Positions 1-5,593 of a DNA stretch of 5,593 nucleotides are shown here, in pieces. Every line of letters starts with the position of its first letter. Position 1 is the stretch's first letter. The notes below the pieces were generated by a model. It had not been told where the DNA came from and made no database searches. It saw only the letters and a list, made by a program, of their open reading frames with translations. Location: NCBI GenBank assembly GCA_004298605.1, contig SCPW01000113.1, positions 1 through 5,593 of the forward strand, in the 5' to 3' direction. Position numbers and translations under genes: made by a program. The stretch is from Gallionella sp. (lineage in GTDB: Bacteria > Pseudomonadota > Gammaproteobacteria > Burkholderiales > Gallionellaceae).

Positions 1-1071
1 CCCGCCGTTTTCGGCGACCAGCACCTCATCCAGATAAAGCTTGAGCGCGGCGACATCCAGATCGTCTACGCCCGCATAGCCTATCGCGGCGAGGATGCGC
101 CCGAGGTTGGGGTCGGAAGCGAAGAACGCGGTCTTGACCAGCGGCGAGCGGGCGATGGCATAGCCGATTTGTTTGCACTCGGCTTCGTCCTTGCCGCCTT
201 CGATGCGCACGGTGATGAATTTGGTGGCGCCTTCGCCGTCGCGCACGATGGCTTGCGCCAAATAGATGGCGACTTCGCTGACGGCAGCTTGCAGTGCGGC
301 AAAATCTGCACCAGATGCATCGCAAATTTCCGGCAATGCGGATTTGCCGGTAGCGATCAGCATCAGCGCGTCGTTGGTGGAAGTATCGCCGTCCACGGTG
401 ATGCGGTTGAACGAGCGGCTGGCCGCTTCGCTGACCATCCGCTGCAACAGCGGCTGCGCGATGGCCGCATCGGTGGCGATGTAGCCGAGCATGGTCGCCA
501 TGTTCGGATGGATCATGCCGGAGCCTTTGGCGATGCCGGTGACGGTGATGCTCACGCCGTCTATCGTTACTTGTTTGGATATGGCCTTGGCGACGATGTC
601 GGTGGTCATGATCGCGTGCGCGGCGTCAAACCAGTTGTCGGCGCGCATGTTCGCCACGCAGCCGGGCATGCCTGCGGCAATCCTGTCCACCGGCAGCGGC
701 TCCATAATCACGCCGGTGGAAAACGGCAATATCTGCGATGCTTTGCAGCCCAGCAGGCCGGCCAACGCGGCACAGGTAGCCCGCGCATCCTGCAAGCCTT
801 GCTCGCCGGTTCCGGCATTGGCGTTTCCGGTATTGACCACCAGCGCGCGGATGCCACCCGGTTGCGCGAGGTGCTCGCGCGCGACAATCACCGGGGCGGC
901 GCAAAACCGGTTTTTGGTGAACACGCCGGCCACACGTGTACCTTCGCACAATTCCATCACCAGCAAATCCTTGCGGTCGGCGCGTTTGATGCCCGCCTCC
1001 GCGATGCCCAGAAGAACGCCCGCAACGGGCAACAGTTGCGCCGCGACGGGCGGGATCAGGTTGACTGGCAT
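1..1071 (-). CDS. argJ: ArgJ, glutamate N-acetyltransferase / ornithine acetyltransferase, C-terminus cut by window edge
   Basis: ArgJ moves the acetyl group from N-acetylornithine to glutamate in arginine biosynthesis (cytoplasm); many homologues also use acetyl-CoA to make N-acetylglutamate. The minus-strand frame is open from an ATG at 1071-1069 to base 1, giving 357 residues against about 400-410 for the family, so roughly 50 C-terminal residues are missing only because the contig ends. Family motifs are visible: FTKN near residue 51, NTGNANAGTG at 80-89, MTTD near 155, [14 protein letters not shown] at 182-195 and DGDTSTND further on. The Ala192-Thr193 pair in MATML is the expected autoproteolysis site, with Thr193 (codon 495-493) as catalytic nucleophile of the beta chain. 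The start is backed by AAGAGGA seven bases upstream. It lies 80 bases after the CNB gene on the same strand. No frameshift is seen in the visible part; whether it is bifunctional cannot be told here. Confidence 0.96.
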   Translation of the reverse strand, partial: MPVNLIPPVAAQLLPVAGVLLGIAEAGIKRADRKDLLVMELCEGTRVAGVFTKNRFCAAPVIVAREHLAQPGGIRALVVNTGNANAGTGEQGLQDARATCAALAGLLGCKASQILPFSTGVIMEPLPVDRIAAGMPGCVANMRADNWFDAAHAIMTTDIVAKAISKQVTIDGVSITVTGIAKGSGMIHPNMATMLGYIATDAAIAQPLLQRMVSEAASRSFNRITVDGDTSTNDALMLIATGKSALPEICDASGADFAALQAAVSEVAIYLAQAIVRDGEGATKFITVRIEGGKDEAECKQIGYAIARSPLVKTAFFASDPNLGRILAAIGYAGVDDLDVAALKLYLDEVLVAENGG

Positions 1072-1078
1072 GAAACTA

Positions 1079-1085
1079 TCCTCTT
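1079..1085 (-). promoter_or_regulatory. Ribosome binding site of argJ
   Basis: The minus strand reads AAGAGGA followed by a 7-base spacer (TAGTTTC) and ATG at 1071. This fixes the argJ start, and the N-terminus MPVNL that follows fits the family. Confidence 0.75.
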
Positions 1086-1095
1086 AATCTGTTCG

Positions 1096-1120
1096 AGGGG
1101 CGCGATGAATCGGCGCCCCT
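1096..1120. repeat. REP-like GC-rich intergenic palindrome between the CNB gene and argJ
   Basis: AGGGGCGC at 1096-1103 is perfectly complementary to GCGCCCCT at 1113-1120, with a 9-base loop. The middle holds a second small dyad, CGAT-GA-ATCG at 1103-1112. On the minus strand the hairpin is followed by CGAACAGATTAAG, not a T-run, so it is a poor intrinsic terminator and argJ could be reached by readthrough. Palindromes with GTAGGGGCG/CGCCCCTAC ends are, from memory, common dispersed intergenic repeats in many bacteria. Membership of such a family here is inference from one copy. It could also protect the 3' end of the secA-CNB message. Confidence 0.55.
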
Positions 1121-1125
1121 ACATC

Positions 1126-1140
1126 AGTTATTCAATAACT
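1126..1140. repeat. 15-bp AT-rich perfect dyad near the CNB gene 3' end
   Basis: AGTTATT-C-AATAACT is a perfect inverted repeat with a single central base. It lies 11 bases beyond the CNB stop codon and 54 bases upstream of argJ. As RNA it can only form a short stem of about 5 bp with a 5-base loop, so a protein-binding dyad or chance are the alternatives. It matches no operator I can name with confidence; the ArgR box is a different AT-rich imperfect palindrome. Confidence 0.3.
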
Positions 1141-1151
1141 TGCAGCAGGTA

Positions 1152-1640
1152 TTAGTAGCGGCCCTGTGTGCGGTAGATATAGTTGCTCAGCTCGTTGGAT
1201 TGCACATTGATGCGCCGCACGATGCCATGCACGTTGCGCACCACGCCGCGCATCACTTTGTAGACAATCATCGGGTGCGAATTGATCAGCGTCTCGAACT
1301 TGGCGCGCTCCAGGCTGATGACTTTGGTGGCGCCGACCGAATAAAGCGTCGCGCTGTGCGACGAAGCCGGGCCGCCCACAAAAGTGATGATGCCGGCCAG
1401 GTCGCCGGGTTTGAGCACGTGGATCGTGGTGGCGCCCTCGCCGGGGCTCAGGATTTTCACCTCGATATCGCCGTGCGCGAGGATGAACAGGTTATCGCTT
1501 TGCGCGCCGGTCGGCTGGGCAATGACGTCGCCCGCCTTGTAATCATGCACCTCGAACAATTGCGCGAGTATCTCGACTTCAGCATCGCTCAGTTCCTCGG
1601 TAACCGTCGAGGTACGCAGCGTATCAATCACTAGTGACAT
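1152..1640 (-). CDS. Cyclic nucleotide-binding domain protein without DNA-binding domain
   Basis: A complete 162-residue protein with the CRP/CAP-type beta-barrel fold over about residues 18-115, followed by helices (112-145) and a polar tail. Fold markers are LSDAEVEILAQLFEVHDYKAGDVI (17-40), a FILAHGDIEVKI strand pair (52-63), and KPGDLAG (77-83) at the start of the phosphate-binding cassette. There is no helix-turn-helix after the barrel, so it is not a CRP-type transcription factor as it stands. The cassette is atypical: the usual Glu is Asp80, and the Arg that clamps the cyclic phosphate (CRP Arg82) aligns with His95 in SSHSAT. Binding of cAMP or cGMP is therefore doubtful. No signal peptide or membrane segment is seen, so it is probably cytoplasmic. 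It starts 19 bases after secA with a strong AAAGGAG, suggesting cotranscription. Its biological role is unknown; a protein-interaction or sensor module is a guess. Confidence 0.88.
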   Translation of the reverse strand: MSLVIDTLRTSTVTEELSDAEVEILAQLFEVHDYKAGDVIAQPTGAQSDNLFILAHGDIEVKILSPGEGATTIHVLKPGDLAGIITFVGGPASSHSATLYSVGATKVISLERAKFETLINSHPMIVYKVMRGVVRNVHGIVRRINVQSNELSNYIYRTQGRY

Positions 1641-1646
1641 TCCGTT

Positions 1647-1653
1647 CTCCTTT
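1647..1653 (-). promoter_or_regulatory. Ribosome binding site of the CNB-domain gene
   Basis: The minus strand has AAAGGAG six bases before the ATG at 1640-1638. It sits inside the 19-base secA-CNB gap, which leaves no room for a separate promoter and terminator. The gene is most likely translated from the secA message. Confidence 0.8.
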
Positions 1654-1659
1654 CGCGTG

Positions 1660-4368
1660 TTAACTCAATTTGCCATGGCACTGCTTGTATTTCTTTCCGG
1701 ACCCGCACGGGCAAGGGTCGTTGCGCCCCAACTTTTGCCCGTTGCGCACAAACGGCTTATGTTCTTCATCCGTCGGCTGCGCCAATGCTTCGTCGTAATC
1801 GGCGTGATGATATTGCACATTTTCCGGCGCGGGTGCTGCTTCCACCGACTCGACATCCGCTTCGCTGCGCACCTGCACGGTCATCAGCACCTGAGTCACT
1901 TCGCGCTTGATCGCATCCAGCATCATGGCGAACAGCTCGAACGCCTCGCGCTTGTATTCCTGCTTGGGGTTTTTCTGCGCGTAGCCGCGCAAATGGATGC
2001 CCTGGCGCAGATGGTCCAGCGCGGACAAATGTTCGCGCCAATGCACATCCAGGCTCTGCAACATGATCGCGCGCTCGTAGTGGTGCATGGCTTCGGCGCC
2101 CACCGCATCCACCTTCGCCCGATATTGGCGCCGCGCGTATTCGTCGATGCGCGCGCGCAGGCCCGCTTCGTTCAACTGCTTGTCTTCCTCCAGCCATTGC
2201 GCCAGCGGCAATTCGAGATGAAACTCGGCGGCCAGTATTTTTTCCAGCGCGGGCACATCCCATTGTTCCTCCATGCTGTGCGGCGGGATGTATTGGCCGA
2301 ACGTATTTTCCAGCACGCCGTCGCGCATGGCCTGTATGGTTTCTGAAATATCCGTGCTTTCCAGCAACTCGCCGCGCTGCTGGTAAATGACCTTGCGCTG
2401 GTCGTTGGAAACATCGTCGTATTCCAGTATCTGTTTGCGCATATCGAAGTTGCGCGCCTCGACTTTGCGCTGCGCATTTTCGATGGCGCGCGTCACCCAG
2501 CTATGCTCGATCGCCTCGCCTTCCGGCAACTTGAATTTGTTCATGATCGCCGTGACGCGGTCGGAAGCGAAAATGCGCAACAGCGGATCTTCCAGCGACA
2601 GATAGAAGCGGCTCGATCCCGCATCGCCCTGCCGCCCGGAACGGCCGCGCAACTGGTTGTCCACGCGGCGCGATTCATGGCGTTCGGTGCCGATGATGTG
2701 CAATCCGCCGCTGTCCAGCACCTGCTGGTGCAACTGCTGCCACTCGGATTTCAACTGCGCGATGCGCCGCTCTTTGGCCACCTCATCCAGACTGTCGTCT
2801 TCGCGGGTAAATTCAATCTGCTTTTCGACACTGCCGCCCAGCACGATGTCCGTGCCGCGACCCGCCATATTGGTCGCGATGGTGACCATTTTGGGCCGTC
2901 CGGCCTGCGCGATAATTTCCGCTTCGCGCGCGTGTTGCTTGGCGTTCAGCACCTGGTGCGGCATCTTTTCCTGCTCCAGATACTGCGACAGCAACTCCGA
3001 ATTTTCGATCGAGGTCGTCCCCACCAGCACCGGTTGGCCGCGCTTGTAGCAATCCTTGACGTCTTCGATCACCGCGCGGTATTTTTCCTTCGCGGTGAGA
3101 TAGACCTTGTCCATCTGGTCCTTGCGGATAGTCGGGCGATGCGGCGGGATAATCACGGTTTCCAGGTTGTAGATTTGCTGGAATTCATATGCCTCGGTAT
3201 CCGCCGTGCCGGTCATGCCGGCCAGCTTGTGGTACATGCGGAAATAATTCTGGAAAGTGATCGACGCCAGCGTCTGGTTTTCCTTCTGGATGGCCACGCC
3301 CTCTTTGGCCTCTACCGCCTGGTGCAGGCCGTCCGACCAGCGCCGCCCGGACATCAGGCGCCCGGTGAATTCGTCCACGATAATCACTTCACCATCCTGC
3401 ACCACGTAGTTCTGGTCGCGGTGGTACAGGTTGTGCGCGCGCAGCGCCGCATACAGATGGTGGATCAGGGTAATGTTGGCGGGGTCGTACAGGCTGCCGC
3501 CCGCCGGCAGCAAACCCGCCTGGGTGAGAATATTTTCCGCGTGTTCGTGGCCGGATTCGGAAAGCAATATCTGGTGGTTTTTCTCGTCCACGCTGAAATC
3601 GCCCGGCCCGTCCTCCTCCGCCTGGCGTTGCAGTTTTGGGGCCAACTGGTTGACTCGCACATAAATATCCACGTTGTCTTCGGCCTGGCCGGAGATAATC
3701 AGCGGCGTGCGCGCCTCGTCGATCAGGATCGAATCGACCTCGTCCACGATGGCGTAATTGAGCGGGCGCTGGTAACGCTCGCCGGCCTGCGTCGCCATGT
3801 TGTCGCGCAGGTAATCGAAACCGAATTCATTGTTGGTGCCGTAAGTGATGTCGGCAGCGTAGGCGGCCTGCTTGTCGGCATGCTGCATCTGCGACAGGAT
3901 CACACCCACCGACAGGCCGAGGAAACGGTACAGCTTGCCCATCCACTCGGCGTCGCGGCCGGCCAGGTAATCGTTCACCGTGACGACGTGTACGCCCTTG
4001 CCGGAAATCGCATTCAGGTAGACCGGCAAGGTGGCCATCAAGGTTTTGCCTTCGCCGGTGCGCATTTCGGCGATCTTGCCATGATGCAAAACCATCCCGC
4101 CGATCAACTGCACATCGTAATGGCGCATCCCCAAAGCCCTCGAGCTCGCCTCTCGCACTACGGCAAACGCCTCCGGCAGCAGTGCGTCGAGCGCCTCGCC
4201 CCCCGCAAAACGCTGCTTGAAACTATCGGTTTTTCCGCGTAATTCCTCATCGCTCAATCCGGCGATCTCGGCTTCCAGCTTATTGATGGTTCGGACGGTG
4301 GCGGTATATTGCTTGAGCAGGCGATCGTTGCGGCTACCGAAGATACTTTTCAGCACATTGGAAATCAT
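1660..4368 (-). CDS. secA: SecA, preprotein translocase ATPase subunit
   Basis: SecA is the ATP-driven motor that pushes unfolded preproteins through the SecYEG channel at the inner membrane. The gene is complete: 902 residues, almost the E. coli length. Visible parts in order are Walker A MRTGEGKT at 102-109 (Lys108 as in E. coli), Walker B with Asp209-Glu210 in IVDEVDS, the preprotein cross-linking domain (about 228-375), and [12 protein letters not shown] (385-396). Nucleotide-binding domain 2 follows, with [12 protein letters not shown] (501-512) and an arginine-finger stretch around [18 protein letters not shown] (565-582). The helical scaffold/two-helix-finger region is at about 755-815. 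The tail has the zinc-binding [13 protein letters not shown] motif (Cys886, Cys888, Cys897, His898), expected to contact SecB and phospholipid. The start at 4368 gives the normal [17 protein letters not shown]-terminus, although its ribosome binding site is weak (GGGA, five bases upstream). No lesions are seen. There is no recognisable secM upstream. Confidence 0.99.
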   Translation of the reverse strand: MISNVLKSIFGSRNDRLLKQYTATVRTINKLEAEIAGLSDEELRGKTDSFKQRFAGGEALDALLPEAFAVVREASSRALGMRHYDVQLIGGMVLHHGKIAEMRTGEGKTLMATLPVYLNAISGKGVHVVTVNDYLAGRDAEWMGKLYRFLGLSVGVILSQMQHADKQAAYAADITYGTNNEFGFDYLRDNMATQAGERYQRPLNYAIVDEVDSILIDEARTPLIISGQAEDNVDIYVRVNQLAPKLQRQAEEDGPGDFSVDEKNHQILLSESGHEHAENILTQAGLLPAGGSLYDPANITLIHHLYAALRAHNLYHRDQNYVVQDGEVIIVDEFTGRLMSGRRWSDGLHQAVEAKEGVAIQKENQTLASITFQNYFRMYHKLAGMTGTADTEAYEFQQIYNLETVIIPPHRPTIRKDQMDKVYLTAKEKYRAVIEDVKDCYKRGQPVLVGTTSIENSELLSQYLEQEKMPHQVLNAKQHAREAEIIAQAGRPKMVTIATNMAGRGTDIVLGGSVEKQIEFTREDDSLDEVAKERRIAQLKSEWQQLHQQVLDSGGLHIIGTERHESRRVDNQLRGRSGRQGDAGSSRFYLSLEDPLLRIFASDRVTAIMNKFKLPEGEAIEHSWVTRAIENAQRKVEARNFDMRKQILEYDDVSNDQRKVIYQQRGELLESTDISETIQAMRDGVLENTFGQYIPPHSMEEQWDVPALEKILAAEFHLELPLAQWLEEDKQLNEAGLRARIDEYARRQYRAKVDAVGAEAMHHYERAIMLQSLDVHWREHLSALDHLRQGIHLRGYAQKNPKQEYKREAFELFAMMLDAIKREVTQVLMTVQVRSEADVESVEAAPAPENVQYHHADYDEALAQPTDEEHKPFVRNGQKLGRNDPCPCGSGKKYKQCHGKLS

Positions 4369-4386
4369 GTTTTCCCAAACTACAAA

Positions 4387-4416
4387 ATAATAAAGTTCTC
4401 AAATACAAATAATGAA
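4387..4416 (-). promoter_or_regulatory. Possible secA promoter
   Basis: The minus strand between the hairpin at 4416-4443 and the secA start is strongly AT-rich, unlike the coding sequence around it. TATTAT at 4392-4387 is a reasonable -10 box. The best -35 at 18-base spacing is TTCATT (4416-4411), only a half match. It would initiate just after the upstream terminator-like hairpin, leaving a short leader before the secA ATG. This is suggestive only. Confidence 0.3.
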
Positions 4417-4443
4417 GGGTGAGGCAATCCGTCGCCTCACCCT
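4416..4443 (-). terminator. Probable intrinsic terminator of the M23 peptidase gene
   Basis: AGGGTGAGGC (4416-4425) pairs perfectly with GCCTCACCCT (4434-4443) around an 8-base loop. On the minus strand the stem is followed by TCATTATTTG, moderately T-rich, while the plus-strand side continues CACCAATACCC with no T-run. The polarity therefore fits termination of transcription coming from the peptidase gene, about 160 bases past its stop. Because the T-tract is interrupted, partial readthrough into secA is possible. A REP-type repeat is the alternative. Confidence 0.6.
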
Positions 4444-4460
4444 CACCAATACCCAACCCT

Positions 4461-4611
4461 GTTAAGGGAGCCTCTAAAAATCCACATTTCATCCAAACTG
4501 CTACGTTGCGTAAAAAATTTCTTGCTTACATATCATCCATATGCGGCGCTGCGAAATTTTTTACGCGCCTTGCATTTGGGCGAACTCTGAATTTTTAGAA
4601 GCTCCCTTAAC
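4461..4611. mobile_element. MITE-like nested palindromic element flanked by TTAA
   Basis: This 151-bp unit is an imperfect palindrome centred on about 4536. Outer arms start TTAAGGGAGCCTCTAAAAAT at 4462 and, read from the other side, TTAAGGGAGCTTCTAAAAAT at 4610; they match at 21 of the first 23 positions. Inner arms GCGTAAAAAATTTC (4508-4521 and complement at 4553-4566) match 14 of 14. A central CATAT-CATCC-ATATG (4529-4543) closes the structure. It encodes no transposase, so it would be non-autonomous. TTAA at both ends can be read as a 4-base target duplication; that fits the YTAR preference known for some IS5-family elements, but assigning the family is inference. The right-hand TTAA contains the M23 peptidase stop codon (4609-4607). 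In RNA it would fold as one long hairpin between the peptidase and secA. No second copy lies in the window. Confidence 0.7.
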
Positions 4612-5527
4612 TGGCGGCTTTTTGCAAGAAGCGCACGGGATTCTGGGCGCCGCCTTTATAACGGACTTCAAAGTGCAGGTGGTTGCCGGTGGAGCGCCCG
4701 GTATTTCCCACCTCGGCAATCTTGTCGCCGCGCCGCACCACCTGGCCAACCTTTACCAGCAACCGCGAAGCATGCGCATAACGTGTGACGATGTCGTTAC
4801 CGTGGTCGATTTCGACCATATTACCATACTGGGAATGGTAATCCGCATAAGCCACCACACCCCCTGCCGAAGCATGGATTGCCGTTCCGGCATCCACCAT
4901 GTAGTCGATCCCCTCATGCATCGCGCTCGTGCCGGTAAAAGGGTCGATGCGCCAGCCGAAATTCGAGGAATACCAGCCCTCGCTGATGGGCGGGGCGGAG
5001 GGCAGCAGCTTGCTGCTCAACCGGTTCTGCAACAGCATGGTTTCCATGGCCAGCAACTTGTCGCTGCGGTCATTGACCACCCGCGCCAACACGTTCAATT
5101 GTTGATCCAGGCTGGCCACCGACATTTCCTGCGCGGGCCATGCCACCAGCGGCCCGCCCTGCGCGGGCGGCTGGTCGAACTGGAATTCTTCCGGCTTCAT
5201 GCCGGTCAGTTTGGACAAGCGCGCGCCAAGCGCGTCAAGGCGCTGCACCTGCGCCTGCATCTGTCCGACCCGGGAAGCCATAGCATCCAGGCTGCTGCGC
5301 AGATAAGACTGCTGTTTTTGCTGTTCGTCGCTCTGCACCCTGGATAACAGGGTGCGTATCCCATCGTTCAAGCCTTCCGGAGCGAAGCGCACCAGCGCGT
5401 ATTGCAAGGCAAATGCCGCGCCCAGCATCAATCCGGACAGCAGCAGCATCAAAAACAATATCTGCCAGCCGTTCAACATAATGCTGCGGGTTTTTGCCAA
5501 GCGATCGGAAACTAGAATAACATTCAT
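4607..5527 (-). CDS. Membrane-anchored M23 (LytM-type) zinc metallopeptidase
   Basis: A complete 306-residue M23 peptidase, expected to cleave or help regulate cleavage of peptidoglycan cross-bridges in the periplasm. Residues 1-20 are a short cytoplasmic segment, 21-45 a single transmembrane helix (WQILFLMLLLSGLMLGAAFA), and about 58-110 and 135-170 Gln/Leu-rich helices likely to be coiled coil. The catalytic domain fills 185-300. Zinc ligands are all present: His204 and Asp208 in HEGID, and His285 in HLHFE. The accompanying catalytic histidines are His252 (YAH) and His283. It is therefore predicted active, unlike degenerate EnvC/NlpD-type activators. The start at 5527 is supported by a purine-rich AAGGGGGAGG and by the MNVILVS N-terminus, which I recall from homologues. 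The stop codon falls in the edge of the palindromic element downstream. Placement just upstream of secA is usual in Betaproteobacteria. Exact substrate and division role cannot be told from sequence. Confidence 0.94.
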   Translation of the reverse strand: MNVILVSDRLAKTRSIMLNGWQILFLMLLLSGLMLGAAFALQYALVRFAPEGLNDGIRTLLSRVQSDEQQKQQSYLRSSLDAMASRVGQMQAQVQRLDALGARLSKLTGMKPEEFQFDQPPAQGGPLVAWPAQEMSVASLDQQLNVLARVVNDRSDKLLAMETMLLQNRLSSKLLPSAPPISEGWYSSNFGWRIDPFTGTSAMHEGIDYMVDAGTAIHASAGGVVAYADYHSQYGNMVEIDHGNDIVTRYAHASRLLVKVGQVVRRGDKIAEVGNTGRSTGNHLHFEVRYKGGAQNPVRFLQKAAS

Positions 5528-5528
5528 G

Positions 5529-5539
5529 CCTCCCCCTTC
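5529..5539 (-). promoter_or_regulatory. Ribosome binding site of the M23 peptidase gene
   Basis: The minus strand reads GAAGGGGGAGG ending one base before the ATG. The GAAGG part (5539-5535) has a normal 7-base spacing, whereas the GGAGG part is too close to be used well. It supports the 5527 start over the internal Met17. Confidence 0.65.
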
Positions 5540-5544
5540 TTTTT

Positions 5545-5575
5545 ATAATAGAAAATCCGTGGCGCAGCGATTCAA
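5545..5575 (-). promoter_or_regulatory. Possible promoter of the M23 peptidase gene
   Basis: On the minus strand TTGAAT (5575-5570) and TATTAT (5550-5545) resemble -35 and -10 boxes, but the 19-base spacer is long. An initiation site just downstream would nearly overlap the ribosome binding site. The same AT-rich patch also reads TATAAT on the plus strand (5544-5549). Only a few genomic bases remain beyond it, so context is missing. Weak call. Confidence 0.22.
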
Positions 5576-5578
5576 ATC

Positions 5579-5593
5579 AGATCGGAAGAGCAC
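5579..5593. other. Residual Illumina adapter sequence (not genomic)
   Basis: The last 15 bases are AGATCGGAAGAGCAC, identical to the first 15 bases of the standard Illumina TruSeq read-1 adapter. They sit exactly at the contig end, as expected when adapter read-through was not trimmed before assembly. Genomic sequence should be taken to end at about 5578; the first base or two could be shared by chance. Confidence 0.93.

Noticed and set aside
169..1155. 328-codon plus-strand open frame opposite argJ
   Set aside because: It is antisense to argJ, whose catalytic motifs all read correctly on the minus strand. The product is low-complexity Gly/His/Arg-rich and has no credible ribosome binding site.
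1140..1634. 164-codon plus-strand open frame opposite the CNB gene
   Set aside because: The minus-strand frame has the strong ribosome binding site and the recognisable cNMP-binding fold. The plus-strand product is an antisense shadow.
1657..2346. 229-codon plus-strand open frame opposite the secA 3' end
   Set aside because: It mirrors the SecA C-terminal region, including the zinc-binding tail. No family features are seen in the antisense product.
2503..4242. 579-codon plus-strand open frame opposite secA
   Set aside because: It lies wholly antisense to an intact, motif-complete secA. The His/Arg/Gln/Val-rich product has no recognisable domain; the open frame is a by-product of the codon bias of secA.
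4369..4606. secM-like regulator upstream of secA
   Set aside because: No minus-strand frame in the gap encodes a signal peptide or arrest-like C-terminus. The space is explained by the palindromic element, a hairpin and an AT-rich promoter region.
4416..4611. CRISPR or tandem-repeat array
   Set aside because: The repeats here are inverted, not direct, and there are no regularly spaced direct repeats.
4541..5347. 268-codon plus-strand open frame opposite the M23 peptidase
   Set aside because: Its start lies inside the palindromic element and the rest is the mirror of the peptidase gene, which has all its zinc ligands.

Overview
The window looks like one edge of an assembled contig from a betaproteobacterium. 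The gene order, read on the minus strand, is M23 metallopeptidase, secA, a small cyclic-nucleotide-binding-fold protein, then argJ. A peptidase–secA–argJ order downstream of the ftsZ/lpxC region is, from general knowledge, typical of Betaproteobacteria. The extra CNB-fold gene between secA and argJ makes me think of Nitrosomonadales/Gallionellaceae-type genomes, but that placement is inference. All four genes lie on the minus strand, and coding density is high except for one 238-base gap.

Layout from right to left, in the direction of transcription. Positions 5579-5593 are Illumina adapter sequence rather than genome. A short AT-rich leader precedes a membrane-anchored M23 (LytM-type) peptidase at 5527-4607. 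Next comes the 4606-4369 gap. It holds a roughly 151-bp nested palindromic element flanked by TTAA, whose outer edge overlaps the peptidase stop codon. It also holds a strong 10-bp-stem hairpin and an AT-rich probable secA promoter. secA (4368-1660) is complete and intact. A 162-residue cNMP-binding-fold protein (1640-1152) follows after 19 bases with a strong ribosome binding site, so it is probably cotranscribed with secA. An 80-base gap carries two palindromes. Last is argJ (1071 to the window edge), complete at its N-terminus and cut by the contig end.

Functionally the genes are mostly housekeeping: envelope peptidoglycan remodelling (M23), general protein export (SecA), arginine biosynthesis (ArgJ), and one possible regulatory or adaptor protein of unknown role. 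I see no new multi-gene system. The points worth a second look are the palindromic element fused to the peptidase stop codon, the CNB protein with altered ligand-pocket residues and no DNA-binding domain, and the residual sequencing adapter at the contig end.
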